NCBI GenBank assembly: GCA_017461245.1
Contig: JAFTYW010000055.1
Span: 1 to 64,000 of the forward strand
Length of the DNA: 64,000 nt
Source: Oscillospiraceae bacterium
GTDB lineage: Bacteria > Bacillota > Clostridia > Oscillospirales > Ruminococcaceae
Direction of reading: 5' to 3'
This document shows, piece by piece, positions 1 to 9,592 of the stretch (positions are counted from its first letter, which is position 1; every line of letters begins with the position of its first letter). A program made the position numbers and the translations under genes. The notes below the pieces were generated by a model. The model had not been told where the DNA came from and did no database searches. It saw only the letters and a list, made by a program, of their open reading frames with translations.

Positions 1-283
1 CGGTGATACCGTTAAGGTTCACGTTAAGATCAAGGAAGGCGACAGAGAAAGAATTCAGGTTTTTGAAGGTACTGTTATCGCTCGCAAGCACAGCGGCGTT
101 TCCGAAACCTTCACAGTCCGCCGCGTATCTTACGGCGTAGGCGTTGAAAGGGTTTTCCCCGTTCATTCACCTAACATCGACAAGCTTGAGATCGTTAGAA
201 AAGGTAAAGTTCGCAGAGGCAAGCTTTATTATCTCAGAAACAGAGTCGGTAAGGCCGCTAAGGTTAAGGAACAGATCAACTGA
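1..283 (+). CDS. rplS: 50S ribosomal protein L19, C-terminal part (5' end outside window)
   Basis: The reading frame is open from the window edge to a TGA at 281-283 and gives 93 residues. It shows the L19 core: [13 protein letters not shown], then [28 protein letters not shown] and the basic end [18 protein letters not shown]19 lies at the 30S-50S interface of the ribosome. Roughly the first 20 residues are missing because of the window start. A strong hairpin terminator follows directly, then lepB; rplS followed by lepB and rbgA is a common Firmicutes order. Identification is secure. Confidence 0.95.
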   Translation, partial: GDTVKVHVKIKEGDRERIQVFEGTVIARKHSGVSETFTVRRVSYGVGVERVFPVHSPNIDKLEIVRKGKVRRGKLYYLRNRVGKAAKVKEQIN

Positions 284-296
284 ATACGGCAACTTT

Positions 297-321
297 AAAG
301 GGACTTCATTGTCCCTTTTTT
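297..321 (+). terminator. Intrinsic terminator after rplS
   Basis: An 8-bp stem AAAGGGAC (297-304) pairs with GTCCCTTT (311-318) around a 6-nt loop and runs into a T tract. It lies 14 nt after the rplS stop codon and separates the ribosomal gene from lepB. Confidence 0.8.
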
Positions 322-354
322 GCTATCATTATTTTTTGGCAGGTGAGAATGTAA

Positions 355-906
355 ATGCAGGTTAAAGAAGAATTTTCGCTCAAATCCGAGATATTTGACT
401 GGTTTGAGGCAATATGCTTTTCGCTTATTGCTCTTATGCTTGCGCTTACGCTTTTTGTACGCACCGCTCAGGTTGACGGTAGTTCAATGCTGCCAACCCT
501 TACGCATGGGGATAGGCTTATCCTTGTTAATTCAGCTATAACAGGCGTTGAAAAGGGCGATATAGTCGTTATAACCCAGCCTACCGAGATCGGTGGCCCG
601 CTCATTAAAAGGGTCATCGCCACCGAGGGACAAACTGTTGATATTGACTTTAATGAAGGCAAGGTTTATGTTGATGGTATTCTGCTCGAAGAGCCGTATA
701 TAAACACCCTTACCACAAAGGTCCCCATTGATAGTGTAGAGTTTCCTTTTACCGTAAGCGAGGGACACGTTTTTGTTATGGGTGATAACCGAAATGCCTC
801 AACCGATAGCCGAAGTCAAAGTATAGGCGAAATTGATACGAGGTATATTATAGGAAAAGCATTCCTAAGAATTTTCCCCTTTGATACATTTGGACTTGTA
901 AAATAA
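355..906 (+). CDS. lepB: Signal peptidase I
   Basis: Membrane-bound S26 serine protease that removes signal peptides from exported proteins. One N-terminal membrane anchor spans about residues 18-36, followed by the catalytic box with SSMLPT (Ser44 nucleophile) and LIKRVIA (Lys85 general base); the conserved GDNRNAS box lies near residue 143. Length 183 aa is normal for Gram-positive type I enzymes with a single anchor. The ATG at 355 follows AGGTGAG at a suitable distance. It starts a compact run lepB-rbgA-rnhB-yraN with gaps of at most 20 nt, so co-transcription is likely. Confidence 0.93.
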   Translation: MQVKEEFSLKSEIFDWFEAICFSLIALMLALTLFVRTAQVDGSSMLPTLTHGDRLILVNSAITGVEKGDIVVITQPTEIGGPLIKRVIATEGQTVDIDFNEGKVYVDGILLEEPYINTLTTKVPIDSVEFPFTVSEGHVFVMGDNRNASTDSRSQSIGEIDTRYIIGKAFLRIFPFDTFGLVK

Positions 907-923
907 ACGAAAGTGAGAAAGCT

Positions 924-1799
924 ATGAGCCAGTCACCGTCAATTCAGTGGTTTCCGGGACATATGGCAAAAACAAGGCGCCTTATAAAAGAGTGTCTTCC
1001 TTTAGTTGATGCCGTTGTTGAAATTCGTGACGCTAGAATTGTTATAAGCAGTAAAAACCCCGAAATAGATAAGCTTATAGGAAATAAAAAGAGAGTTCTT
1101 GTTTTAAATAAGGCCGACTGCGCCGATAGTGAAACAACTCGTAAGTGGTGCGAATATTATCGCGCTCAGGGTATTGAAACCGTTGTTACCGATAGCCGAA
1201 GCGGAAAGGGCATAAACGCATTTCCGGGGGCGGTGCGCCGCGCTCTTAGTGAGCTTATAGAAAAAAGAGCCGCTAAGGGAATGAGCGCTAAGGCAATTAA
1301 GGTTATGGTCGTGGGTATTCCCAACGTTGGAAAATCCTCTTTTATTAACCGACTTTCAAAAAGCAAAAAGGCAAAGGTCGAGGATAGACCGGGCGTTACC
1401 CGTGGAATACAGTGGGTGGATGTTGATTCTTCGCTCCAGCTTCTTGATATGCCTGGTATGCTCTGGCCTAAGTTTGAAAGCCAAGAGGTTTCTGAGCACC
1501 TTGCCTTTACAGGCGCCGTAAAAGATGATATTATGGATATAGAGCTTCTTGCAGTGCGCCTACTCGAAACACTAAAAGATAAATATCCGCAGATGCTTTG
1601 CGCTAGATACAATATCGAGATAGGGGACGACGAGGACGGCTACGAGCTGCTTTTAAAAATCGGTGCAAAGCGCGGTATGCGCATCTCGGGCGGTGAAATT
1701 AACACCGAAAGGGCTGCAATCGCAGTAATTGACGAGTTCAGAGGCTGTAAAATAGGAAGAATATCTCTCGAATCGGTAGAGGATATTGAAAGGATGTGA
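924..1799 (+). CDS. rbgA: Ribosome biogenesis GTPase RbgA (YlqF)
   Basis: Circularly permuted GTPase needed for late 50S subunit assembly. The G motifs appear in the permuted order typical of the YlqF/YawG family: G4 NKAD at 62-65, then G1 GIPNVGKS at 131-138, G2 PGVTRG at 156-161 and G3 DMPG at 175-178. The N-terminal WFPGHMAKT signature is also present. Length 291 aa fits the family. It sits 17 nt after lepB, and its end carries the ribosome binding site of rnhB. Confidence 0.95.
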   Translation: MSQSPSIQWFPGHMAKTRRLIKECLPLVDAVVEIRDARIVISSKNPEIDKLIGNKKRVLVLNKADCADSETTRKWCEYYRAQGIETVVTDSRSGKGINAFPGAVRRALSELIEKRAAKGMSAKAIKVMVVGIPNVGKSSFINRLSKSKKAKVEDRPGVTRGIQWVDVDSSLQLLDMPGMLWPKFESQEVSEHLAFTGAVKDDIMDIELLAVRLLETLKDKYPQMLCARYNIEIGDDEDGYELLLKIGAKRGMRISGGEINTERAAIAVIDEFRGCKIGRISLESVEDIERM

Positions 1800-1804
1800 G
1801 CCGC

Positions 1805-2425
1805 ATGGCAAACTTTGAGCCTATGGAAAATGCTCTGTCAGAGCAGGGCTATAGCGCAGTTTGCGGTGTTGACGAGGCAGGTAGAGGACCTCTTGCCGGT
1901 CCTGTTTATGCTGCGGCAGTTATCCTTAAACCCGATAGCGAGTTTGAGGGACTTGACGATTCCAAAAAACTTACTGAGAAAAAAAGAGAGAGCCTTTTTG
2001 AGCAGATCATAAAAGAGGCACTTGCCTATAAAATAGTCGCAGTCGACCATAAAACTATCGACGAGCTTAACATCTTAAACGCTACAATGCTTGCTATGAA
2101 AACTGCCGTTGAGGGACTCAGTGTTTCTGCCGATTATGCACTTATTGACGGCAATAAAACCCCTGGGCTCAGTATTCCGTCGCAGTATGTGATAGGCGGC
2201 GATGCCAAGGTCAAAAGCATTGCGGCGGCTTCTATTCTTGCCAAAGTGTCAAGGGATAGATATATGTTAGAGCTTGCCGAAAAGTACCCGCAGTATCAGT
2301 TTGAAAAGCATAAGGGATACGGCACAAAGCTCCACTACCAGATGCTCGACGAACACGGTATTTCTGATATACATAGAATGAGCTTTTTAAAAAAATATAT
2401 CGAGGCGCGTAAAAATGGGCGCTAA
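1805..2425 (+). CDS. rnhB: Ribonuclease HII
   Basis: Removes ribonucleotides from DNA by cleaving RNA-DNA junctions. The active-site block [13 protein letters not shown] lies near residues 22-34, with further conserved parts DDSKKL and the HKGYGT region. I chose ATG 1805 because AAGGATGTGA (1790-1799), almost identical to the full anti-Shine-Dalgarno complement, lies 5 nt upstream. An in-frame GTG at 1796 lies inside that site and is less likely. The gene follows rbgA almost without a gap and overlaps yraN by 11 nt, so the run is translationally coupled. Confidence 0.94.
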   Translation: MANFEPMENALSEQGYSAVCGVDEAGRGPLAGPVYAAAVILKPDSEFEGLDDSKKLTEKKRESLFEQIIKEALAYKIVAVDHKTIDELNILNATMLAMKTAVEGLSVSADYALIDGNKTPGLSIPSQYVIGGDAKVKSIAAASILAKVSRDRYMLELAEKYPQYQFEKHKGYGTKLHYQMLDEHGISDIHRMSFLKKYIEARKNGR

Positions 2426-2783
2426 AACAAAAACACACGGCGTGTTTGGCGAGGATTATACAGTGAAGTTCCTTAAAAAACACGGCTATAAGATTTTGGA
2501 AAGAAACTTCCATTCCCGATTTGGCGAAATTGATATAATCGCATCTAAAAAGGGGATTCTTGCCTTTGTTGAGGTTAAGACCCGCGGAGAAAACAGCATT
2601 TGCGCGCCCAGAGAGGCAGTAGACTACTTTAAGCAGCAAAAATGCATCAAGACTGCTGAGTTTTATCTTATAAACAACCCGAGCGAGCTTCAGCCGAGGT
2701 TTGATGTTTCTGAAATAGTTGTAACCGAAAAGGGCGAAAAAATAGAGGTTAAAACGCATAACTATATAGAAAATGCTTTTTAA
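2415..2783 (+). CDS. yraN: UPF0102 family protein YraN (putative endonuclease fold)
   Basis: Small 122-aa protein with a restriction-endonuclease-like core: GEID (Asp40), then FVEVKTR (Glu53, Lys55), which is the D...ExK arrangement of that fold. Its cellular role is not established. It overlaps the 3' end of rnhB by 11 nt, the usual rnhB-yraN pairing in Firmicutes, which suggests a role in nucleic acid maintenance. Confidence 0.88.
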   Translation: MGAKTKTHGVFGEDYTVKFLKKHGYKILERNFHSRFGEIDIIASKKGILAFVEVKTRGENSICAPREAVDYFKQQKCIKTAEFYLINNPSELQPRFDVSEIVVTEKGEKIEVKTHNYIENAF

Positions 2784-2796
2784 AAAGGTGATGTAA

Positions 2797-3708
2797 ATGC
2801 TTTTTGACCTTCATTGTGATACTCTTTTCGAGCTTGAAAAGAATGGAAAAAACCTTGAGCAATCGCAGCTTGCGGTTTCGCTCGAAAATATGGAAAAATT
2901 CGATAGAGTGATTCGCTGCTTTGCCATCTTTACCCCCGATGAGTTAAAGGGGCAGGAGGCTAAATCACACTTTGATAGGCTCTATGCTGTTTTTGAAGAT
3001 CAGCTTGAGCTTTATAAAGATAGAATCACCCAAATTACCGATAAAGTCAGCCTTGAAAAAGCTAAGATCGGCGCAGTTTTAACTGTAGAAAACGGCTCGG
3101 TGCTTGCAGGCTCCCTTTGCGAGATTGAAAGACTTGCGCGCCTTGGTGTAAAGCTTTTTAACCTTACATGGAACGGCGAGAACGAGCTCGGCTTCGGGCA
3201 GGCGAAAAATAGGGGACTTAAGCCATTTGGCAAGGAATGTGTCCCGCTTTTAGAGCAAAACAGCATAACCATTGACGTTTCCCACCTTTCAGATAAAGGC
3301 TTTGAAGACGTCTGTAAGCTCTCAAAAAAGCCACTTGTTGCAAGCCACAGCAATTCAAGCAGGGTCTGCCCGCATAGGCGGAACCTTGCCGACGAGCAGA
3401 TAAAGGAAATTGTAGATCGCGGAGGCCTTATAGGCCTAAACCTTTACACCGCTTTTTTAAACAATGACCCCAAATCTGCAAATAAATATGACATTCTGCG
3501 CCACACCGAGCATATTCTCGAGCTTGGCGGTGAAAACGCTCTCTGTATCGGAACGGATTTTGACGGCGCTGAGATAATAGATGAGTTTGATAGTGACGAG
3601 AAACTCTTATCTCTTGAAGAGTTTTTTATAGAAAACGGTTTTTCAAAGCATATAGCCGATAAAATTTTATTTAATAACGCTTATAATTTTTTTGTTAATA
3701 ATCTTTAA
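2797..3708 (+). CDS. Membrane dipeptidase family (peptidase M19)
   Basis: Zinc-dependent dipeptidase of the renal dipeptidase family. The first metal-binding pair HCDT is at residues 6-9. Later family motifs include TIDVSHLSDKGF, ASHSNSSRVC followed by HRRNL, and GTDFDG near the C-terminus. There is no signal peptide, so the enzyme is probably cytoplasmic and acts on dipeptides. The start is set by GGTGAT followed by 4 nt and ATG. Substrate cannot be told from sequence. It is followed after 12 nt by thrC. Confidence 0.88.
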   Translation: MLFDLHCDTLFELEKNGKNLEQSQLAVSLENMEKFDRVIRCFAIFTPDELKGQEAKSHFDRLYAVFEDQLELYKDRITQITDKVSLEKAKIGAVLTVENGSVLAGSLCEIERLARLGVKLFNLTWNGENELGFGQAKNRGLKPFGKECVPLLEQNSITIDVSHLSDKGFEDVCKLSKKPLVASHSNSSRVCPHRRNLADEQIKEIVDRGGLIGLNLYTAFLNNDPKSANKYDILRHTEHILELGGENALCIGTDFDGAEIIDEFDSDEKLLSLEEFFIENGFSKHIADKILFNNAYNFFVNNL

Positions 3709-3720
3709 GGAAGTGCAAAA

Positions 3721-5217
3721 ATGAACTACAACAGTACAAGAAACAGCAGTGTGGAAAAAAGCTCAAAATTTGCCATTGCAAACGGCATTTCGCAGGAGGG
3801 CGGACTTTTTGTTCCCTGCGATATCCCCAAGCTTAGCTTAAAGCAGCTTGAGTCTATGGCAACTGCGAGCTACAAAAATATCGCAAAAACCGTTCTTTCG
3901 CTGTTTTTGACTGACTTTACAAAGGAAGAAATAGAGAACTGCGTAAACAGCGCATACACCTCTAAAAAGTTTGAGAGTGACGAGATTGCTCCGATTCATA
4001 AGCTTAGCGGCACTGCATCTGTTTTGGAACTGTGGCACGGACCTACCTGCGCATTTAAGGATATGGCTCTGCAGATCCTTCCTCACCTTATGATGACCTC
4101 TGCAAAGACTGTTCTTGATAATAAAGAGATAGTCATCCTTGTTGCAACCTCTGGCGATACAGGCAAAGCCGCCCTTGAAGGTTTTAAGGATGTTGACGGA
4201 ACCTCGATCATGGTCTTCTATCCCGAGGACGGCGTAAGTAAGGTTCAGAAGCTCCAGATGAACACTCAAGAGGGCAAAAACGTTTCTGTTTGTGGCATCA
4301 ACGGCAACTTTGATCACGCTCAGAGCGGTGTAAAGGCTATCTTTACCGACCCCGAAATGAGAGAAGCATTAGACAAAAACAATATGATATTCTCCAGCGC
4401 AAACTCAATTAACTGGGGCAGACTTGTTCCGCAGGTAGTTTACTACGTTGCTTCCTACTGCCGCCTTATCAAAAACGGCGATATCAAGGCAGGGGACAAG
4501 GTAAACTTTGTTGTTCCTACAGGCAACTTTGGAAACATTCTCGCAGGCTATTACGCTATGCAGATGGGTGTTCCTGTAAATAAGCTTATCTGCGCTTCCA
4601 ACTCAAACAACGTTCTTACTGACTTTATAAGCAGCGGAACATACGATAAAAACAGAAAGTTCTTTACAACGGTTTCGCCCTCAATGGATATTCTCATTTC
4701 AAGCAACCTTGAAAGACTTATCTATGAGCTTTGCGGCAAGGACGATAAGACTGTCGCAGGACTTATGAAAGAGCTTTCCGAAAACGGAAAATATACTGTT
4801 AGTGACGATGTAAAGAATAAGATAAACGAGGTTTTTGTCGGCGGCTGCTGCAGCGACGAGGAGACCTTAGAAACAATCAGCAACACATTCAAGAAATTTA
4901 ATTACCTTTGCGACACACATACTGCGGTTGCAGTCAAGGTGTACGAGGACTACTATAAAAAGACGGGCGACCTTACTAAGACTGTCATAGTTTCAACTGC
5001 AAGCCCCTATAAATTTGCAGGGGACGTTCTTTCTGCTATTGCTCCATCGGCTGTAGCTGAGGATGAGTTTGCGGTTATCGACATTCTTGAAAATGCAACA
5101 GGCACCAAGGCCCCCGCTCAGCTTAAGGAGCTAAAGAACAAGGAAGTTCGCTTTAAGATGACCTGCGAAAAAGAGGATATGCAAAAGGTAGTTCTGGAAG
5201 GACTTAAAATCAACTAA
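3721..5217 (+). CDS. thrC: Threonine synthase
   Basis: PLP-dependent enzyme that converts O-phosphohomoserine to threonine, the last step of threonine synthesis. The PLP lysine is Lys113 in the motif CAFKDMALQ, preceded by the substrate loop LWHGPT. At 498 aa it belongs to the longer bacterial/fungal class with an N-terminal extension (YNSTRNSS... GGLFVP). The start ATG has the site AAGGAAGTG. No attenuator, T-box or riboswitch is seen in the 12-nt gap before it. No other threonine genes are in the window. Confidence 0.93.
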   Translation: MNYNSTRNSSVEKSSKFAIANGISQEGGLFVPCDIPKLSLKQLESMATASYKNIAKTVLSLFLTDFTKEEIENCVNSAYTSKKFESDEIAPIHKLSGTASVLELWHGPTCAFKDMALQILPHLMMTSAKTVLDNKEIVILVATSGDTGKAALEGFKDVDGTSIMVFYPEDGVSKVQKLQMNTQEGKNVSVCGINGNFDHAQSGVKAIFTDPEMREALDKNNMIFSSANSINWGRLVPQVVYYVASYCRLIKNGDIKAGDKVNFVVPTGNFGNILAGYYAMQMGVPVNKLICASNSNNVLTDFISSGTYDKNRKFFTTVSPSMDILISSNLERLIYELCGKDDKTVAGLMKELSENGKYTVSDDVKNKINEVFVGGCCSDEETLETISNTFKKFNYLCDTHTAVAVKVYEDYYKKTGDLTKTVIVSTASPYKFAGDVLSAIAPSAVAEDEFAVIDILENATGTKAPAQLKELKNKEVRFKMTCEKEDMQKVVLEGLKIN

Positions 5218-5228
5218 CGGAGGATGCT

Positions 5229-5924
5229 ATGTCGCTCTACTGCATCTCAGACCCGCACCTTTCCTTCTCCTGCGATAAGCCGATGGATATTTTCGGCGAT
5301 AGATGGCAGGACTACGTAGCAAAGCTTGAAAAGAACTGGAAGGAAACGGTAGGGGAAGAGGATATCATTGTTTTGCCGGGAGATATTTCGTGGGCAATGA
5401 ATTTAAATGAGGCTCTTGAGGATTTTGGGTTTATCAACGCTCTGCCGGGCAAACAAAAGATAATTGTTAAAGGAAACCACGATTATTGGTGGACCTCACG
5501 CTCAAAAATGGAAAGATTTTTTGAGGAAAACTCTCTTACCACCCTTAAAATCCTGCACAATAATTTCTTTCCGTATGACGAAAATTACGGGATTTGCGGC
5601 TCTCGTGGCTGGATAAATGAGGACGGTAAGGTCCACGATAAAAAAATTCTCGACAGAGAAGCAGCGAGGCTTGAAGCATCAATTCTGCCCTGCGTAGAGA
5701 GCGGCAGAGAGCCTATAGTGTTCCTGCATTATCCACCTCTGTATGCCGAGGAGATATGCAACGAGGTCTACGACGTTTTAAAGAAGTATAACGTCAAAAA
5801 ATGCTTTTACGGACACATTCACGGCGCGTCCTACAGATACGCTATCGACGGCGTTTATGACGGTATAGATTTCCGCCTTGCGTCCTGCGATTACCTTGAA
5901 TTTGTCCCAATCAAGATTTTTTAG
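5229..5924 (+). CDS. Metallophosphoesterase
   Basis: Calcineurin-like phosphoesterase of 231 aa. All five metal-binding blocks are visible: DPHL at residues 8-11, LPGDISW, KGNHDYWW, LHYPPL and YGHIHG. The family hydrolyses phosphomono- or diesters in the cytoplasm; the natural substrate is unknown. It starts 11 nt after thrC behind GGAGGATG, so it probably shares that transcript, but there is no functional link that I can see. Confidence 0.85.
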   Translation: MSLYCISDPHLSFSCDKPMDIFGDRWQDYVAKLEKNWKETVGEEDIIVLPGDISWAMNLNEALEDFGFINALPGKQKIIVKGNHDYWWTSRSKMERFFEENSLTTLKILHNNFFPYDENYGICGSRGWINEDGKVHDKKILDREAARLEASILPCVESGREPIVFLHYPPLYAEEICNEVYDVLKKYNVKKCFYGHIHGASYRYAIDGVYDGIDFRLASCDYLEFVPIKIF

Positions 5925-5985
5925 CAGAAAACTTTGAAAAAATGCAAAAAAAGTTAAAAAAATGGTGGTAATTTCAAAAACACTG

Positions 5986-5994
5986 TGCTATAAT
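5986..5994 (+). promoter_or_regulatory. Extended -10 promoter of tig
   Basis: TGCTATAAT at 5986-5994 is a perfect extended -10 element (TG-n-TATAAT). The -35 region 17 bp upstream, TGGTAA, is poor, as expected for extended -10 promoters. It lies 60 nt before tig after an A-rich tract. Confidence 0.6.
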
Positions 5995-6054
5995 TGTTTG
6001 GATAAGAAAAAGTTAAAATAAATTTTTTCAGATGCAAAATCAGGAGGAAGTAAA

Positions 6055-7551
6055 ATGACATTAGTTTCTAAAAAGGAAATCGAAAAAAACAAGGTAGAAC
6101 TTGAGATTTCGGTTGGAGCAGAGGAATTTGAGAAAGCTTGCGCTGCAGCATACCGCAAGAATGTTAAGAAAATAAATGTTCCCGGTTTCCGTCCCGGAAA
6201 GGCTCCCCGTGCTTTCATCGAGAAGATGTATGGCAAGGAGATATTCTATGAGGATGCCGTAAACGAGCTTTATCCCGCAGCCTACAGCGACGCTGTTGTA
6301 GAGGCAGGAATTGAGCCTGTTGACCGCGCTGACATCGAGGTACTTTCTGTTGACGATAAGGGATTTACCTTTAAGGCAACCGTAGTTGTAAAACCCGAGG
6401 TCGAGGTTGCTGATTATAAGGGAATCAAGGCTACCAAAAACGTTAAAAAGGTAACTGAGGAGGATATCGCCGCAGAAATCGACGCTCTTCGCAACCGTAA
6501 CGGTCGTATAATTAACGTTGAGGATAGAGCTGCTGAGAATGGCGACAGCACTATCATCGACTATGAGGGATTTGTTGATGGCGTAGCATTCGACGGCGGT
6601 AAGGGCGAGAAGCAGCCTTTGGTTCTCGGTTCTAACCAGTTTATTCCCGGCTTTGAGGAGCAGGTTGCAGGCCACAATATCGGCGATGAGTTTGACGTTA
6701 ATGTAACCTTCCCCGAGGAGTATCATGCTCCCGAGCTCGCAGGCAAGGCCGCTGTATTTAAGTGTAAGCTTCACGAGATCAAGGTTCGCGAGCTTCCCGA
6801 AGTAGACGACGAGTTTATTAAGGATGTTACCGAGTTTGACAGCGTTGACGAGTTTAAGAAGGATGCTGAGGCAAAGCTCTCAGAGCGTTTTGAGAACGCC
6901 GCAACTGCTGAGGTTGAAGATGCCCTTATCGAAGCTGTTATCGAGGGTATGAAGGCTGAGATCCCTGAGTGTATGTATGAGCACGCTATGGACGATATGG
7001 TTAGAGATTTCCAGAGCCGTCTTGAAGCACAGGGTATGAAGCTTGATCTTTATCTCCAGTACACCGGTATGGATATGGCTGCATTCCGCAACACCTTTAA
7101 GGATCAGGCTGAGAGACAGGTCAAGATCCGCCTTGCTCTTGAGAAGATCGCAGTTCTTGAGAAGCTTGAGGCTTCTGAGGAAGAGGTTGATGCAGAATAC
7201 AAGAAGGTTGCAGAGAGCTACAATATTGATGCTGAGCAGATCAAGATGTTTATTCCTGCTGAGGACATCAAGAAGGATCTCGCTATGCAGAAGGCTATCG
7301 ACTTTGTAAGGGATAACGCCGCTATCACCGTAAAGACCTACGAGAAAGAGGCTCCTGCAAAGAAGGCTCCCGCTAAGAAGACTGCAGCTAAAAAGGCTGA
7401 GGACGGCGAGAAAAAGCCTGCAGCTAAAAAGACCACCACAGCAAAGAAGACCACAACCGCTGCAAAGGCTGAGGGTGAAAAGAAGCCCGCCGCTAAGAAA
7501 ACCACAACTGCAAAGAAAACTGCAGCTAAAAAAGAGGCTGACGCTGAATAA
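6055..7551 (+). CDS. tig: Trigger factor with a lysine/alanine-rich C-terminal tail
   Basis: Ribosome-bound chaperone and peptidyl-prolyl isomerase. The ribosome-binding loop signature GFRPGKAP is in the N-terminal domain, followed by the FKBP-type domain (starting near GDSTIIDYEGFVDG) and the helical C-terminal chaperone domain. Normal trigger factors end near residue 430. Here residues 432-498 add a low-complexity tail with 21 lysines in 67 residues, built from PAKK, AAKK and TAKK units in two imperfect repeats around EKKPAAKKTTTAKK. It resembles eukaryotic histone H1 or bacterial H1-like tails. The reading frame and codon use are continuous, so this is not an artefact of a frameshift. tig-clpP-clpX is a classical order. 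Confidence 0.95.
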   Translation: MTLVSKKEIEKNKVELEISVGAEEFEKACAAAYRKNVKKINVPGFRPGKAPRAFIEKMYGKEIFYEDAVNELYPAAYSDAVVEAGIEPVDRADIEVLSVDDKGFTFKATVVVKPEVEVADYKGIKATKNVKKVTEEDIAAEIDALRNRNGRIINVEDRAAENGDSTIIDYEGFVDGVAFDGGKGEKQPLVLGSNQFIPGFEEQVAGHNIGDEFDVNVTFPEEYHAPELAGKAAVFKCKLHEIKVRELPEVDDEFIKDVTEFDSVDEFKKDAEAKLSERFENAATAEVEDALIEAVIEGMKAEIPECMYEHAMDDMVRDFQSRLEAQGMKLDLYLQYTGMDMAAFRNTFKDQAERQVKIRLALEKIAVLEKLEASEEEVDAEYKKVAESYNIDAEQIKMFIPAEDIKKDLAMQKAIDFVRDNAAITVKTYEKEAPAKKAPAKKTAAKKAEDGEKKPAAKKTTTAKKTTTAAKAEGEKKPAAKKTTTAKKTAAKKEADAE

Positions 7552-7552
7552 T

Positions 7553-7618
7553 CTTCGGATTTTAGCCCCAAAATAGTTTTAAATGCCATTCCGAAGTGTC
7601 AGTTTTGTCGCTTCGGAA
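7553..7618 (+). promoter_or_regulatory. Alternative hairpins between tig and clpP
   Basis: Three mutually complementary segments lie here: CTTCGGA (7553-7559), TTCCGAAGTG (7589-7598) and CGCTTCGGAA (7609-7618). The last two form a 10-bp stem with a 10-nt loop; alternatively the first and second pair over 7 bp. The stable hairpin is followed only by a weak T-rich stretch, so it may be a leaky terminator or a processing or stability element. Confidence 0.45.
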
Positions 7619-7664
7619 CGGTTTGTTTCTAAAACTTTTAAAAAACCGAAAGGAGAGGTTTTAA

Positions 7665-8246
7665 ATGAGTTTGGTGCCAATGGTAGTAGAACAAACCAGT
7701 AGAGGAGAGCGTTCTTACGATATTTTCTCCCGTCTTTTAAATGACAGAATTATTATGCTTTGCGATCAGGTAACTGATGCGACTGCAAGTTTAGTAGTTG
7801 CTCAGCTTCTGTATCTTGAAGGTCAGGATCCCGATAAGGATATCCACCTTTATATAAATAGCCCCGGCGGCTCTGTAACCGCAGGTATGGCAATTTACGA
7901 TACTATGAATTATATCAAGCCCGATGTTTCAACAATTTGCATCGGTATGGCCGCAAGTATGGGAGCATTCCTTCTTGCCGCAGGCGCAAAGGGAAAGAGA
8001 TTTGCTCTGCCCAACAGCGAAATTATGATTCACCAGCCTCTCGGCGGCGCACAGGGTCAGGCAACTGATGTTATGATCCACGCTGAGCATATCGTGAAGA
8101 TCAAATCCCGCTTAAATCAGATTCTTTCTGAGCGCACAGGCAAGCCCCTCGATGTTATCACTAAGGACACCGAGAGAGATAACTTTATGACCGCTCAACA
8201 GGCTTGCGATTACGGTCTTGTCGATAAGGTTATCGACCGTAGATAA
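7665..8246 (+). CDS. clpP: ATP-dependent Clp protease proteolytic subunit
   Basis: Serine protease that forms the two-ring proteolytic chamber for ClpX and ClpC. The catalytic triad is Ser98 (ASMGAF), His123 (IHQPLGG) and Asp172 (ERDNFM), at the same residue numbers as in Bacillus subtilis ClpP. Length 193 aa is normal. The ATG follows AAAGGAGAGGT. No CtsR box is visible upstream, unlike clpC in this window. clpX follows after 24 nt. Confidence 0.97.
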   Translation: MSLVPMVVEQTSRGERSYDIFSRLLNDRIIMLCDQVTDATASLVVAQLLYLEGQDPDKDIHLYINSPGGSVTAGMAIYDTMNYIKPDVSTICIGMAASMGAFLLAAGAKGKRFALPNSEIMIHQPLGGAQGQATDVMIHAEHIVKIKSRLNQILSERTGKPLDVITKDTERDNFMTAQQACDYGLVDKVIDRR

Positions 8247-8270
8247 AGTAACTGAAATTGGGTGATTTAA

Positions 8271-9560
8271 ATGCCAAACGTTAATGATACAATAGAGCGT
8301 TGCGTTTTCTGCGGTAAGACCAAGGACGAAGTCGATACCCTTATTGCAGGCCCTCACGCCGCAATTTGTAACGAGTGTGTTGACCTGTGCAATAAAATGC
8401 TTTATCCCGAGGCCAAGAATGTCCGAGGCAGAGTCAGCAAAAAGCGCCCTGTTGATATAAATGTGCTTAAACCCGCTCAGATAAAGGAAGTTCTTGACCA
8501 GTATGTAATCGGTCAAGATAAAGCTAAGGTTGCGCTTTCGGTTGCGGTTTATAACCACTATAAGCGCATTATGAACAACGTAAATAATCCTAACCAGAGC
8601 GATGTCGAGCTTCAAAAGAGCAACGTCTTGCTTTTGGGTCCCACAGGTGTCGGTAAAACGCTTTTGGCGCAGACCCTTGCAAAGACACTTGACGTTCCTT
8701 TTGCAATCGCTGACGCTACGACTCTTACCGAGGCAGGATACGTCGGCGAGGATGTTGAGAATATCCTCTTAAGACTCATTCAAGCGGCTGATTTTGACGT
8801 TGAGAGGGCAGAGTGCGGCATAATTTATATCGACGAGATCGATAAAATTGCTCGCCGTTCTGAAAACCGCTCAATAACCCGCGATGTTAGCGGCGAGGGC
8901 GTTCAGCAGGCGCTCCTTAAAATTATTGAGGGTACCGTTTCCAATGTTCCCCCGGGAGGTGGCAGAAAGCATCCTCAGCAGGAATTTATCCAGATCAATA
9001 CTAAAAATATCCTCTTTATCTGCGGCGGCGCGTTTGACGGGCTTGAAAAGATAATTGAAAAGAGGGTTTCAACCTCTTCACTCGGCTTTGGCGCGGACGT
9101 TAAGAGCAAGGCTCAGGCAGAGGCGGAAAACCTGCTTTCCAAGGTTATTCCGCAGGACCTCATTAAGTTCGGTATTATCCCCGAGCTTATTGGCCGAGTT
9201 CCCCTTATCACGAGCCTTGAAAGCCTTGATGAAGACGCACTCGTTAAGATTCTTACTGAAACTAAAAACAGCTTGGTTAAGCAATATGAGCACCTTTTCG
9301 CTGTAGACAATGTTGAAATTCAGTTTACAAACGATGCTCTTAAGGCAGTTGCACAAAAGGCTATCAGGAATAAAACAGGCGCTCGTGGACTTCGCGCAAT
9401 TATGGAAGAAATTCTTACCGACGTTATGTTTGAAACCCCCTCAGACCCCACTATTGAAAAGATCATAGTAAATAGTGCCTGCGTTGAGGAGGGAAGCGCG
9501 GTAAAAATTATGCGTGACCCTAAGAGAGAAAATAAAAAATCAACAAAAACCGTCGGATGA
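8271..9560 (+). CDS. clpX: ATP-dependent Clp protease ATP-binding subunit ClpX
   Basis: AAA+ unfoldase that feeds substrates into ClpP. The N-terminal zinc-binding domain has Cys11, Cys14, Cys33 and Cys36; Walker A GPTGVGKT is at 123-130; Walker B and sensor regions ([10 protein letters not shown], the RDVSGEGVQ loop) follow. 429 aa is full length. The start has GGTGAT 4 nt before ATG. The last codons form one arm of the transcription terminator, with the stop codon in and next to its loop. Confidence 0.97.
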   Translation: MPNVNDTIERCVFCGKTKDEVDTLIAGPHAAICNECVDLCNKMLYPEAKNVRGRVSKKRPVDINVLKPAQIKEVLDQYVIGQDKAKVALSVAVYNHYKRIMNNVNNPNQSDVELQKSNVLLLGPTGVGKTLLAQTLAKTLDVPFAIADATTLTEAGYVGEDVENILLRLIQAADFDVERAECGIIYIDEIDKIARRSENRSITRDVSGEGVQQALLKIIEGTVSNVPPGGGRKHPQQEFIQINTKNILFICGGAFDGLEKIIEKRVSTSSLGFGADVKSKAQAEAENLLSKVIPQDLIKFGIIPELIGRVPLITSLESLDEDALVKILTETKNSLVKQYEHLFAVDNVEIQFTNDALKAVAQKAIRNKTGARGLRAIMEEILTDVMFETPSDPTIEKIIVNSACVEEGSAVKIMRDPKRENKKSTKTVG

Positions 9561-9574
9561 CGGTTTTTGTTTTG
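9543..9574 (+). terminator. Terminator overlapping the clpX stop codon
   Basis: A perfect 12-bp stem ACAAAAACCGTC (9543-9554) pairs with GACGGTTTTTGT (9559-9570) around the 4-nt loop GGAT. The clpX TGA (9558-9560) starts in the loop and ends in the 3' arm, so a terminating ribosome would cover the hairpin. Confidence 0.8.
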
Positions 9575-9592
9575 TAGAAATAAGGTGTTTTT

